From contig JAURJO010000465.1 of assembly GCA_030832235.1 (NCBI GenBank), positions 1 through 17,332 of the forward strand: a DNA stretch of 17,332 bases, read 5' to 3'. The notes under the pieces are model-generated. The model was not told the origin of the DNA. It made no database searches and worked only from the letters and a program-made list of their open reading frames with translations. Every line of letters starts with the position of its first letter. Position 1 is the first letter of the stretch. The position numbers were made by a program, and so were the translations under genes. Below, piece by piece: positions 1 to 7,187 of the stretch. Source of the stretch: Verrucomicrobiota bacterium. Its GTDB lineage: Bacteria; Verrucomicrobiota; Verrucomicrobiia; Opitutales; Opitutaceae.

Positions 1-461
1 CCGCATAGTGCAGCGGCGACCACCGGCGCGCCCGATTGCCGCGCGATCACCTCGAAGCCCCGCTGCAATTGCATGAGCTGGCCGGTGCGCGAGATGTGGC
101 CCTCCGGGCAGAGGCAGACGACCTCACCCTCCTGCAGCGCGGCGGCGGCGACCCGCAATCCCTCGCGGGGTTTTTGCGACGAGATCCCGATGCAGCCTGA
201 AACCTCGAAGCACCAGTTCAGGAACGGCGTGCCCCGCAGACCGTGGTACGCCACGAAACGGATCGGGCGCGGACACGCCAGTTGGAGAACAACCACGTCG
301 ACGTAGGAGATGTGGTTGCAAAGAAGGAGCACGCCGCCCTCCCGCGGGAAATGCTCCAATCCTCCGGTGCGAACGCGGTAGAGCAGCCGCGCAATGAAGC
401 TGGCGATCAGTTCCAGGTGATACGGCAGCCGGGAACGCCGCCGGGGGTACGGGAGGGGCAT
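1..461 (-). CDS. PlsC-type lysophospholipid acyltransferase, 3' end cut by window edge
   Basis: The first 153 residues of a glycerolipid acyltransferase are visible; the frame is still open at base 1. The signature NHxxxxD is present as NHISYVDVV (H50, D55), the catalytic His/Asp pair of the PlsC family. The substrate-binding motif appears as PEGHISRTGQL (about 119-129). The form EGxISRTGxL is closer to the acyltransferase domain of Aas-like lysophospholipid acyltransferases than to classical PlsC (EGTRS); that comparison is from memory. The family transfers an acyl group to lysophosphatidate or a lysophospholipid at the inner membrane. The ATG at 461-459 is preceded two codons earlier by an in-frame TAA, which fixes the start. 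The gene lies 37 bp downstream of the TOPRIM-like gene and is probably cotranscribed. Whether further domains follow cannot be seen. Confidence 0.85.
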   Translation of the reverse strand, partial: MPLPYPRRRSRLPYHLELIASFIARLLYRVRTGGLEHFPREGGVLLLCNHISYVDVVVLQLACPRPIRFVAYHGLRGTPFLNWCFEVSGCIGISSQKPREGLRVAAAALQEGEVVCLCPEGHISRTGQLMQLQRGFEVIARQSGAPVVAAALC

Positions 462-498
462 GGTTTACGCAGAGCCTTTTGGCGGCCTCCGCAAACGT

Positions 499-1152
499 TC
501 AAAGCATTTCTTGCGCGGGTTCGCGGTGGCCGGAGCGCAGATCGGCCGCCAGGGCGGCGAATCCGGGAAACTCATGCTCCAGACGACGGGTATCCGCGCG
601 GTGCCGGGAGACTTCCGCCAGCGCCCGCTCGATTTCCAAGGCCAGGCTCGGCCGGTCCGTACCATAGACGCGCTGCTTTAGCTCCGCGCGGGTGTAGGGC
701 GGGCGACCGGCCTCGTTGCCCGCCAGCCAGGCCGCCTCCGTCACCGTCTCGTCCCGACCACAAAGGTACCACGCCTCGATCGCCGGCACCGCTACGCCCA
801 CCGCCCGCAACACGCGATCACGGCCATTCACGGCGGGGAAGCGTTTCGTGGTCTGCCGGTAGACCGCCCGCAGGCGGCACATCCGGCAATGCGGATGAAA
901 GTAGCCGGGGCGGTCGTGTTCCACGGAGTGCACCACCGAGTCGTCCGCATCGACCACGACCACCAGCGCATCCGTGGCGGTGTTGAAATGCAGGTGTCGC
1001 AACACCGCCGGCATCACCTGCGCGACATTCGGCCAGCCGCGCGCGCGGTAGCCCGGAGCGACAAACTCCACCGGCCGGCGCAAAACCGCCCCGACCAACT
1101 CCCGGAGCGCCGCTTCGTCCGCGGGCGACTCGCTCAACAGGGCGACCTTCAT
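499..1152 (-). CDS. TOPRIM-like protein (DUF4276-like), partner of AAA ATPase
   Basis: A 217-residue protein. The N-terminus has a beta strand followed by an acidic site (ALLSESPADEAAL, E8 and D12), then a hydrophobic strand ending in an acidic cluster (ALVVVVDADDS, D68/D70/D71). That order, Glu after strand 1 and DxD after a later strand, is the TOPRIM metal-site pattern of OLD nucleases, primases and the DUF4276/DUF4435 groups. A later AIEAWYL (E126) resembles the IEAW motif I associate with DUF4276. Between them lies HPHCRMC (86-92), a possible zinc site. The ATG at 1152 overlaps the ATPase stop as ATGA, indicating translational coupling. A longer upstream frame exists but would run through the ATPase gene, so I reject it. 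The TOPRIM fold, nuclease activity and defence role are inference; no family match could be computed. It could instead be a regulatory partner without nuclease activity. Confidence 0.75.
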   Translation of the reverse strand: MKVALLSESPADEAALRELVGAVLRRPVEFVAPGYRARGWPNVAQVMPAVLRHLHFNTATDALVVVVDADDSVVHSVEHDRPGYFHPHCRMCRLRAVYRQTTKRFPAVNGRDRVLRAVGVAVPAIEAWYLCGRDETVTEAAWLAGNEAGRPPYTRAELKQRVYGTDRPSLALEIERALAEVSRHRADTRRLEHEFPGFAALAADLRSGHREPAQEML

Positions 1153-2129
1153 CGCTCCTCGGGTACTCCCCCCAGGATGCCGCTGAACCACATGTCCCCG
1201 AGCGAGCCGTCCTGCAGCAACTCGGGCAGGTCCGGCCGGTCCGACAAACGCTCGAATCGGGCGGCCCTCCCCTCCTTTTGCGAGATGATCACCTCCTCCG
1301 GATGATCGCGGAAAAGGTCGATAAAGTACGGCGAGTGGGAGGTCGTCACCACCTGCACCGGATCGCGTCCATCCGTTGGATACGCGAGCCGGTAGAGCAG
1401 GTCCCGCACCTCGCGCAGCATACGCGGATGGATCCCGCGGTCGATCTCCTCGATGCACAGCAACCGCGGCGGCTCCGGCGTGAACGCGAGCGCCAGCAAA
1501 CCGAGCAGATACAGCGTGCCCTGCGACAACTCCGCCGCCGGAAGCACCGATCCCTCCGCCAGTTCCAGCGCCAGCTCCACCGCACCGCCCGCACAATCCT
1601 CGACCCGCAGCGCCTTGAACTCCGGCATGAGGCGCAGGACCTCGCCCGTCAGCCCCGCGAACATCACCGGGTGTTCCGCCCGCAAAAAGGACATCACGGC
1701 GGCGAGATTGCCGCCGTCCCGCGCCAGCTCCGCTCCGTCGTCGCGCCGGCCGGGTCCCGCCAGCGCGTCATGGTCGAGCACGTAACCCCGCATCGTCGCC
1801 AGCCGGCTCCGCAGATCCTGCCAACCGCGCGCATGCGCCGGTTCGAGCCGCAGTGTGTCGCAGACGGCGTCGGACTCGCACCCGAGCTTCACCCGCACGC
1901 CGTCGAACGGGGCGTTGAAACCAAACTCGATCTCGGGTCCCGCCATCTCCCGCGCAAAGGGAAGCTCGCTGACCGGAAGCGCCGCCAAGGTCCGCAGGCG
2001 CATGATCGACTCAATGAGGCTGGTCTTGCCGCTGCCGTTGGGACCGACGACGAGGTTGAACGGCGCGAGTGCCACTCTCGTGGCGCGGAGGGCACGGAAG
2101 CGGTGGAAGGCGATGGACGCGATCACCAC
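1149..2129 (-). CDS. AAA family ATPase, OLD/RecF-like (AAA_21/COG4637 type)
   Basis: A 326-residue, single-domain ABC-type ATPase of the SMC/RecF/OLD branch. Visible motifs are Walker A GPNGSGKT (29-36), an ABC-like signature ELSQGT (200-205), Walker B LLCIEEID (223-230) followed by a D-loop RGIHP, and a switch histidine in TTSHSPY (262-268). The DGGNLAAVMSFL block (138-149) and C-terminal LGDMWFSGILGGVP are typical of stand-alone predicted ATPases of this group. It starts with GTG at 2129, 40 bp after the AsmA-like gene, with no clear Shine-Dalgarno sequence; the next codon is also GTG and could be the start. It ends in an ATGA overlap with the TOPRIM-like gene. In Gabija, PARIS and related systems such ATPases sense infection and control a TOPRIM or other effector. 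The same role here is inference; a housekeeping function within an envelope operon is also possible. Confidence 0.88.
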   Translation of the reverse strand: MVIASIAFHRFRALRATRVALAPFNLVVGPNGSGKTSLIESIMRLRTLAALPVSELPFAREMAGPEIEFGFNAPFDGVRVKLGCESDAVCDTLRLEPAHARGWQDLRSRLATMRGYVLDHDALAGPGRRDDGAELARDGGNLAAVMSFLRAEHPVMFAGLTGEVLRLMPEFKALRVEDCAGGAVELALELAEGSVLPAAELSQGTLYLLGLLALAFTPEPPRLLCIEEIDRGIHPRMLREVRDLLYRLAYPTDGRDPVQVVTTSHSPYFIDLFRDHPEEVIISQKEGRAARFERLSDRPDLPELLQDGSLGDMWFSGILGGVPEER

Positions 2130-2169
2130 GCAACCATGGGCCGGCCGCTCGCCAAGGCAACGTCGCGCG

Positions 2170-5100
2170 CTATTTCGGCGCGCCGATGATGCGCTGCAGC
2201 AGCTCGCCGGCCTTGTCAGCCATCCCCGGCTTGCCGCTCGCCACCGCCGTCAGACGCGCGGCGAGTTCCGCGCAATCCGGCCGCGCCGGAGTGCCGGCGA
2301 CCCGGACCGGCAGGCGGCAACTCGCGTAGCCGAGGTCATCCACCGCCGGATCGAGCAGCCCGAGGTGCCGCAGCAGATCTCCCTGCCGCCCGCGCGCGCG
2401 CAGCGAAAACTCCAGCGCGAGCGAATCATCGAGGAAACCATTGTCGCCGCGTTGCAGCAGCGTGCCCGCGCCGGTAAGCCGCAGCTCCGGCGCGATGAGC
2501 GTGAACTCACGCACCGTGGTGTTGCGCGCGGCGTCGCGCGTGATGACGAGGCTGAGCTGGTCGAAAGGGATCGTACCCAGCCCGGCCGCGAGCTCCGCCA
2601 CCGCCTGCGCGCGCCCGGCGATCACCGGCGGCTCCTTCCTCCCGGTCAGACTCCCGATGGCGCTCCCCGCCGCCGCGATCATGCCGGCGACGCGCCCCGC
2701 GCCATTCGCTCCAGCCGCGACCTTTACCGGCAAGCCCCGGAAAATGCCGCCCCGGCTGCTCACCAGAATCTCACCCGCGACGTTTGCCGCCAATGAGGCT
2801 AGGTTCGCCGCGCGTCCGCGGAGGCGGCTGCTCAGGGTGAAACTTCCCTCCAGCGTCGCGGGACTCCCGCCCGAAGCCACGCGGAACCACGGCCCCGGAT
2901 CAAACTCCCGCACCTCCACCTGCACCTCGGCCGCGAACGGGTCCGGCCGGCCCGCCTCGAAAGCCAAAGCTCCCGAAAACGTCGCCCGACCGCGGTCGCC
3001 CAGCGAACCGCGCAGCGCCTCCATGCGCACCTTGCCGGCGTCGAGCTCCACCTTCCCCTTCACGTCCCGCATCCGCACCGTCTCGCCCTGTACGACTTCG
3101 CCGAGATCGATCTCAAGTTTGCCCTCCCAGCTCGCCCACGGCGGGGCCGATAATTGCATCCCCGGCGCCGACTTAGGAGCCGCCCCCTTAACGGTTGAAG
3201 GAGCCCATAGCGCCGCCGCCAAAGCTTCCCCATCCGCCACGTGCACGAGGGCGCCGGAAAGGCGCGCCTCAACCCTGCCACCCGTTCCGTCGCCCCGTGG
3301 CGTGAACTCTCCGCCCAGGGTGACGTCGGAGACACGCTCGCCCGCGGTCATCCGCAAGGGCGCGCTGAACTTGATCTTTCCCGCCGCATCGATCTCCGCA
3401 CGCAGATCCACCGCGACCGACGGCAGATCCTTGGCGGGCGCCCCGCTGCGCAGGTGATCCAGCCGTAGATCTGTGCTTATTTCCATCGAACGGCCCAACT
3501 TGGCTCCAAACTTGGCGTTCGCTTCCCCGCTGATGAGCGCGAGCCGGCCCTCAGCCGCCGGCTGCCGCACCACTTGCGCGAGGTCCAGCCGCAGCGTGCC
3601 CTCGGTCTTAACCGGCTGGTCGGCACCGCTCAACCTTCCGAGCCGCGCCTCGAGCGTGGCCAACTCGCGGCCCAGCGCGCGCAAACTCAGACGCTCGACA
3701 TGCGCCTGCCAGCCGCTCGCCTTAGCCGTCGCCGCTCCCGCCAAGGCCGCCTCCACGCCGCGCAACCAAGGCTCGCCCGACTTCAACAGCGAGATGCCGC
3801 CGGCCGCGATAGGCGCCCGCGTGCGCAGCGCCAAAGCACCGTCCGCGACCAGCGCCGTGATTTCCCCGCTCCAATCCCCGCCATCGATCTCCACTCCGGA
3901 AATCCACGGCGCCAACCACACCGTGGGCAAAGCCGACAAACGCACGCGGGCCAATTCGGCTCCGGGCCTCGATGGGCGCCACTCATGCCGCGACGGATCG
4001 ACCAGGAAAGGCTGGCTCGCTTCTACCACCAGCACCGGCCGCTTACCCTCCAGTTGGGCGGAAAGCCGCGCGACCGAAACCATACCCGTACTCCAACCGG
4101 CGTCGAAATCCACCTGTAGCCTCACCGCGCCGATCGCACGCAGCTCCGGCCTCACCACCTCGAGCCGTTGAAGATCGAGCGCGATCTTGCCCGCCGCGCG
4201 CGGAGCCTTCGCGACGGCGTCCGAATCAACCGTTCCATCACCCCGGGCGTGGAACTCAGGCAGGGCCACGCCCAAGGCGAGCGGCGCGAGGTCCGCGGAA
4301 GTGAGATCCAGCCGCCAGGCCCCGCGCAGCCGATCCGTCCCGGGACGCAACTCGCCCGCCAGTTCCAGCACCGCATGGCGGGGCGTCGCGAGCACGATGC
4401 GGTAACCCTCGGCTTCCCGTTCGCGGAAGAGACGCGCTTCGGTCGTGAGTATGGCCCCGGCGGGAAATGCTTCGCCGCGCACCGTCGATTCGAGCCGGAC
4501 GGATACCTCCGAGAAATGACGAGGGTCCTCCATCCGCGCCTTCAACGCTCCCTGAGTCGCGAACGTCCCCAGATTCGGGTCACCACTTTCCCAAAGAACG
4601 GCCACATCGAGATGTCCATCGCGCCCGGCCACGAAGCCACCGCCGCGCATTGAGACCTTTGCCGGAAATTTCCTACCCGGGAGCGTGATGCTTCCGTCCA
4701 AGTCCACGTCGTTTAACTCGGCCTGGACCGGTAATTCGACGGTCCGCAGCAGACCTGACACAAGCGCGGCAATCCTTTCGCCCGCGGGCGACTTCGCCCC
4801 CTCCTCAACGGAGGAAGCCGGGGACGACGGCGCCTCGCGGAACGCGACCGACCAAGCGTTCGCCCGGAGGGCCAAGATCGCGACGGTCTTATTGAAGACG
4901 AGATCGCCCGGCTTGAATTCAACCGAGACCTCGGGAACCACGACTTCCGCCGCATTTCCCGTCCATCTCAGACCCGCGATCCTCGCGCGCCCGGGCAGGA
5001 CGCTTACCCGCTCAACCGTGGCACCCCACTCCGGATGGGCCGCGAGCAGCCGCTGCACCCAGCGAGTTTGCACGGAAGGCATCAGCGCCAGACCAACGGT

Positions 5101-5178
5101 GAGCAGCAACGCGAACCCCAAGCCGGCGAGGAAGAACAGCAGGCGGCGGGGCGGGCGCATCACGGTGGAAGTCGACAT
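2170..5178 (-). CDS. AsmA/TamB-like membrane-anchored protein
   Basis: About 1002 residues from the ATG at 5178. A basic start is followed by one membrane segment (LLFFLAGLGFALLLTVGLAL, about 13-32), and the rest is a long, beta-rich, largely periplasmic chain. Repeated stretches of the form 'strand, V-x-L-x-L, strand', and a C-terminal region combining FTLIAPELRLTGAGTL with LPVRVAGTPARPD, resemble AsmA/DUF748-type repeating-beta-groove proteins. Such proteins are linked to lipid transport between the membranes and to outer-membrane assembly. The frame stays open up to 5289, but that extension would overlap the start of the divergent hydrolase gene and precedes the membrane anchor, so 5178 is chosen; an ATG at 5160 also works. 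It is the first gene of a probable four-gene unit with the ATPase, TOPRIM-like and acyltransferase genes. The family call is by architecture, not by a diagnostic motif. Confidence 0.78.
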   Translation of the reverse strand: MSTSTVMRPPRRLLFFLAGLGFALLLTVGLALMPSVQTRWVQRLLAAHPEWGATVERVSVLPGRARIAGLRWTGNAAEVVVPEVSVEFKPGDLVFNKTVAILALRANAWSVAFREAPSSPASSVEEGAKSPAGERIAALVSGLLRTVELPVQAELNDVDLDGSITLPGRKFPAKVSMRGGGFVAGRDGHLDVAVLWESGDPNLGTFATQGALKARMEDPRHFSEVSVRLESTVRGEAFPAGAILTTEARLFREREAEGYRIVLATPRHAVLELAGELRPGTDRLRGAWRLDLTSADLAPLALGVALPEFHARGDGTVDSDAVAKAPRAAGKIALDLQRLEVVRPELRAIGAVRLQVDFDAGWSTGMVSVARLSAQLEGKRPVLVVEASQPFLVDPSRHEWRPSRPGAELARVRLSALPTVWLAPWISGVEIDGGDWSGEITALVADGALALRTRAPIAAGGISLLKSGEPWLRGVEAALAGAATAKASGWQAHVERLSLRALGRELATLEARLGRLSGADQPVKTEGTLRLDLAQVVRQPAAEGRLALISGEANAKFGAKLGRSMEISTDLRLDHLRSGAPAKDLPSVAVDLRAEIDAAGKIKFSAPLRMTAGERVSDVTLGGEFTPRGDGTGGRVEARLSGALVHVADGEALAAALWAPSTVKGAAPKSAPGMQLSAPPWASWEGKLEIDLGEVVQGETVRMRDVKGKVELDAGKVRMEALRGSLGDRGRATFSGALAFEAGRPDPFAAEVQVEVREFDPGPWFRVASGGSPATLEGSFTLSSRLRGRAANLASLAANVAGEILVSSRGGIFRGLPVKVAAGANGAGRVAGMIAAAGSAIGSLTGRKEPPVIAGRAQAVAELAAGLGTIPFDQLSLVITRDAARNTTVREFTLIAPELRLTGAGTLLQRGDNGFLDDSLALEFSLRARGRQGDLLRHLGLLDPAVDDLGYASCRLPVRVAGTPARPDCAELAARLTAVASGKPGMADKAGELLQRIIGAPK

Positions 5179-5287
5179 CGTCACGGCAGCCTTGTTTCGG
5201 AAAAATACACGTCGCGCCACAGGCGCCGCAAGCATCGCGAGAACAGTTGCGCCACCCTCGTGGAGGCGGCGGACTCGCCTCCGCCCC
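5179..5287. promoter_or_regulatory. Divergent intergenic region between AsmA-like and hydrolase genes
   Basis: This 109-bp gap must hold the promoters for both divergent units unless they start inside genes. I cannot pick a convincing -35/-10 pair on either strand. Its right half is occupied by the GC-rich palindrome described separately. Confidence 0.4.
5252..5285. repeat. GC-rich compound palindrome just upstream of the hydrolase start
   Basis: GGAGGCG (5262-5268) pairs perfectly with CGCCTCC (5276-5282) around a 7-nt loop. An alternative stem pairs GGCGGA (5268-5273) with TCCGCC (5280-5285), so the two hairpins exclude each other. A small CCAC/GTGG stem (5252-5255 with 5260-5263) sits at the left. 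There is no T-run, so it is not an intrinsic terminator. It ends 2 nt before the ATG at 5288, so it would lie in the 5' leader. Its look recalls dispersed REP-like palindromes of GC-rich genomes, but only one copy is present here. Confidence 0.5.
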
Positions 5288-6067
5288 ATGAGAATCCGGC
5301 ATTACCTCCTGCTTCTTGTCCCGCTCACCCTGAGCCGCGCCGCTTCGTCCGAGGCTCCCGCGCTGCGGGTGATGAGCTACAACATCCATCACGGCGAAGG
5401 CCTCGACGGCCGACTCGATCCGGAGCGGATCGCCAAGCTCATCGTGGACGCCCGCGCCGATCTCGTCGGGTTGCAGGAAGTTGACCGCGGCGTCGAGCGC
5501 ACCCAACGCCGCGACCTTCCCGCGGAACTGGCCCGGCTCACCGGCATGGAGATCCGGTTCGAGAGCAACCTCCCGCACCAGGGCGGCGAGTACGGCAACG
5601 CGATCCTGTCCCGTTTTCCGATCAAAGCCTCGCGCAACACGTGCTACCGCGCGCCGCGCCCCGGGGAGCAACGCGGCTTCCTGCAGGTCGTGCTGGAGGC
5701 CCACGGTCGCGAGGTCCTGTTCATCAACACGCACCTCGATTTCCGCGCCGGTGACGAGGAACGGCTGGCCAGCGTGGACGAGCTTCGCGCGGCAATCTCC
5801 GCCGCCGGCCCGAGGCCGGTGATCATGGTCGGCGACTTCAACGCCGTGCCCGCCAGCGCGCCCATCGCGCGCGTGGCCGAGTTCATGCGGGACGCTTGGA
5901 CGGCGGTCGGCGCGGGTCCGGGCTTTACCATCCCCGTGCGTAAACCGGCGAAACGCATCGACTACATCTGGTTCACCCCTGGCGCGCTCACCCCCGTGAA
6001 TGCGACCGTGCTTCACTCCGAGGCTTCCGACCACCTGCCGGTGGTCACGGAATTCCGTCTAAAGTGA
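5288..6067 (+). CDS. Secreted endonuclease/exonuclease/phosphatase family hydrolase
   Basis: A 259-residue protein with an apparent signal peptide (MRIRHYLLLLVPLTLSRAAS) followed by a complete EEP (DNase I-like) fold. Motifs in order are SYNIHHGEG (N32), LQEVD (E64), NTHLDF (N147, H149), VGDFNAVP (D183, N185), RIDYIWF (D225) and SDHLPVV (D248, H249). All the metal-binding and catalytic positions of the superfamily are present, so the enzyme should be an active Mg-dependent phosphodiesterase or phosphomonoesterase. The export signal argues for an extracytoplasmic substrate such as a phospholipid head group, sugar phosphate or extracellular nucleic acid, but the substrate cannot be read from sequence. 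The frame is open far upstream across the antisense AsmA-like gene; the ATG at 5288 is chosen because the signal peptide begins there. The gene stands alone and converges on the next gene, 18 bp away. Confidence 0.9.
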   Translation: MRIRHYLLLLVPLTLSRAASSEAPALRVMSYNIHHGEGLDGRLDPERIAKLIVDARADLVGLQEVDRGVERTQRRDLPAELARLTGMEIRFESNLPHQGGEYGNAILSRFPIKASRNTCYRAPRPGEQRGFLQVVLEAHGREVLFINTHLDFRAGDEERLASVDELRAAISAAGPRPVIMVGDFNAVPASAPIARVAEFMRDAWTAVGAGPGFTIPVRKPAKRIDYIWFTPGALTPVNATVLHSEASDHLPVVTEFRLK

Positions 6068-6085
6068 TCGTGCGGCGCCCGACCG

Positions 6086-6568
6086 CTAGGGCTGACGCCG
6101 CCGCTCCGCCTCCACCAGGCGGGTAATGTACGCCGTGAAATCCGGATCTTCGCCCTGCAGCAGGCCGGGCAGCGCGTCGCGAAATTCCGAGCGGCGAACC
6201 CACTCGCGCATGTAGTCCTCCCACGACTGCCAGAGACGGCGGGCCTGCTTACCCATCCGCTCCTCGTACACGAGCAGGTAGGCGCGTTCGAAGAGGGACA
6301 CGAGGATGCCGAAGATCGCGAGCCGTCGCTCTTTCTGGTCCTCGGTGAGTTCGTAGGGTGCGCCGTCCGAGCGCAGGAGGTGCAGATCGGAGTTGTCGAG
6401 CACCAGCTTGAGAAACTCGCGATACTCGTCTGACAGCCGCTGGAAGATCTCCTCCTCCTCACTCTGCCGTTCGCGCCGCTGCTCGAAGATGAAGACGGCG
6501 ATGGCAAACGGCAGACCGACCACCGTCACCACGTAACTTAGGATCTCCCACGTCTCACGCATGTCCAT
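6086..6568 (-). CDS. Small single-pass membrane protein of unknown function
   Basis: A 160-residue protein with one hydrophobic segment near the N-terminus (ILSYVVTVVGLPFAIAVFIF, about 9-28). A highly charged, probably helical cytoplasmic part follows (RRERQSEEEEIFQRL, then a Leu/Arg/Glu-rich region to the end). The order 'N-terminal anchor, EQRRER linker, helical domain with several Trp and Tyr' resembles DUF4760-type proteins, but I am not sure of that match. ATGs at 6568 and 6562 are in frame; the first is used. A much longer open frame exists upstream, but it lies antisense to rpsU and has no membrane-protein character, so it is rejected. The gene is convergent with the hydrolase and divergent from rpsU. 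No catalytic motif is visible. Confidence 0.65.
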   Translation of the reverse strand: MDMRETWEILSYVVTVVGLPFAIAVFIFEQRRERQSEEEEIFQRLSDEYREFLKLVLDNSDLHLLRSDGAPYELTEDQKERRLAIFGILVSLFERAYLLVYEERMGKQARRLWQSWEDYMREWVRRSEFRDALPGLLQGEDPDFTAYITRLVEAERRRQP

Positions 6569-6832
6569 GCCCGCATGCTGACGGCCACCGCGGGAAATGC
6601 CAGCCACCGCCGCGTGCCACGTCCGGTGCGGGCACGACACCCGCCCGATACTCAACCGCGTCCCGATTCCACATTCCCGGTACAATCGCGGGGCACCGAG
6701 AGTCGGGACGAGGCGTCCGGATGAAACCGGGCGGTTCGTGCCGAATCGGAAAAATCCCGTTGACGCCCACCTCGGCCGACCGCTTTCTTCCAACCTTTTA
6801 ACTCCGACAACGCGCCTTTTTCGCCCGCCAAC
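6569..6832. promoter_or_regulatory. Divergent intergenic region upstream of rpsU
   Basis: This 264-bp gap separates the small membrane-protein gene from rpsU and should hold at least the rpsU promoter. A TACAAT hexamer (6681-6686) resembles a -10 box but lacks a good -35. A TTGACG hexamer (6760-6765) resembles a -35 but has no -10 at 16-18 bp. Just before the rpsU ATG there is a pyrimidine-rich run (CCTTTTTCGCCCGCC) instead of a Shine-Dalgarno sequence. No second gene is supported here. Confidence 0.35.
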
Positions 6833-7030
6833 ATGTCCATCGAAATCAAGATCCGTAAGAACGAGCCCATCGACCGCGCCCTGCGTCGTATGAAAAAGAA
6901 GCTCGAGCGTGAGAACATCATCAAGGGCGCTCGCGCCAAGCGCTACTACGAGAAGCCCTGCGAGAAGCGCCGGCGGAAGGAGAAGGTCCAGGCCTTCACC
7001 CAGATGCTGCGCCGCCGCTACGCCGAGTAA
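6833..7030 (+). CDS. rpsU: 30S ribosomal protein S21
   Basis: A 65-residue, strongly basic protein that starts MSIEIKIRKNEPIDRALRR and contains the family features: a Lys/Arg-rich first helix, the GARAKRYYEKPCEKRRRKE block (about 32-50) and a basic C-terminal helix. S21 binds the small subunit near the 3' end of 16S rRNA and assists initiation. The length is normal for the family. The ATG at 6833 lacks a Shine-Dalgarno sequence and follows a pyrimidine-rich leader. The gene is monocistronic: a strong intrinsic terminator begins 20 bp after the stop, and neither dnaG nor rpoD, its partners in proteobacteria, is next to it. Confidence 0.97.
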   Translation: MSIEIKIRKNEPIDRALRRMKKKLERENIIKGARAKRYYEKPCEKRRRKEKVQAFTQMLRRRYAE

Positions 7031-7050
7031 GGCGTCGCTGTTCCACTCCC

Positions 7051-7091
7051 AAACCGCGCTCCCGCCTCCGCGGGGCGCGGTTTTGTATTTT
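7051..7091 (+). terminator. Intrinsic terminator of rpsU
   Basis: AAACCGCGC (7051-7059) pairs with GCGCGGTTT (7075-7083), and CCCGC (7061-7065) pairs with GCGGG (7070-7074). This gives a 14-bp stem with one bulged T at 7060 and a 4-nt loop, CTCC. It is followed by TTTTGTATTTT. It is the clearest rho-independent terminator in the window and ends the rpsU transcript before the isomerase-like gene. Confidence 0.9.
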
Positions 7092-7187
7092 CCAGGAGAT
7101 CGTGCACGGGCGGCCCCACCACCGCTTCCTCTGATTGAATTTGCCAAGTCATTCCGCGCGACCTCCCTTCTGCGCTCACTGCCCCGA

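Noticed and set aside
1153..1596. N-terminal extension of the TOPRIM-like frame into the ATPase gene
   Set aside because: The extension is Gly/Ala/Arg-rich low-complexity translation of the ATPase coding sequence in another frame; the ATGA overlap at 1152 gives the natural start.
1278..3457. Several long plus-strand open frames opposite the ATPase and AsmA-like genes
   Set aside because: They are rich in Arg, Pro, Ser and Ala with no domain or motif, as expected for antisense frames of high-GC genes.
5179..5289. Extended N-terminus for the AsmA-like protein
   Set aside because: It would place 37 extra residues before the membrane anchor and overlap the divergent hydrolase start.
5012..6034. 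Minus-strand open frame of 340 codons opposite the secreted hydrolase
   Set aside because: The opposite strand encodes a complete EEP-family enzyme with all catalytic motifs; this frame has none.
6072..6101. GCGGCG/CGCCGC hairpin between the convergent hydrolase and membrane-protein genes
   Set aside because: The stem is interrupted, there is no T-run on either strand, and such pairing is frequent by chance at this GC content.
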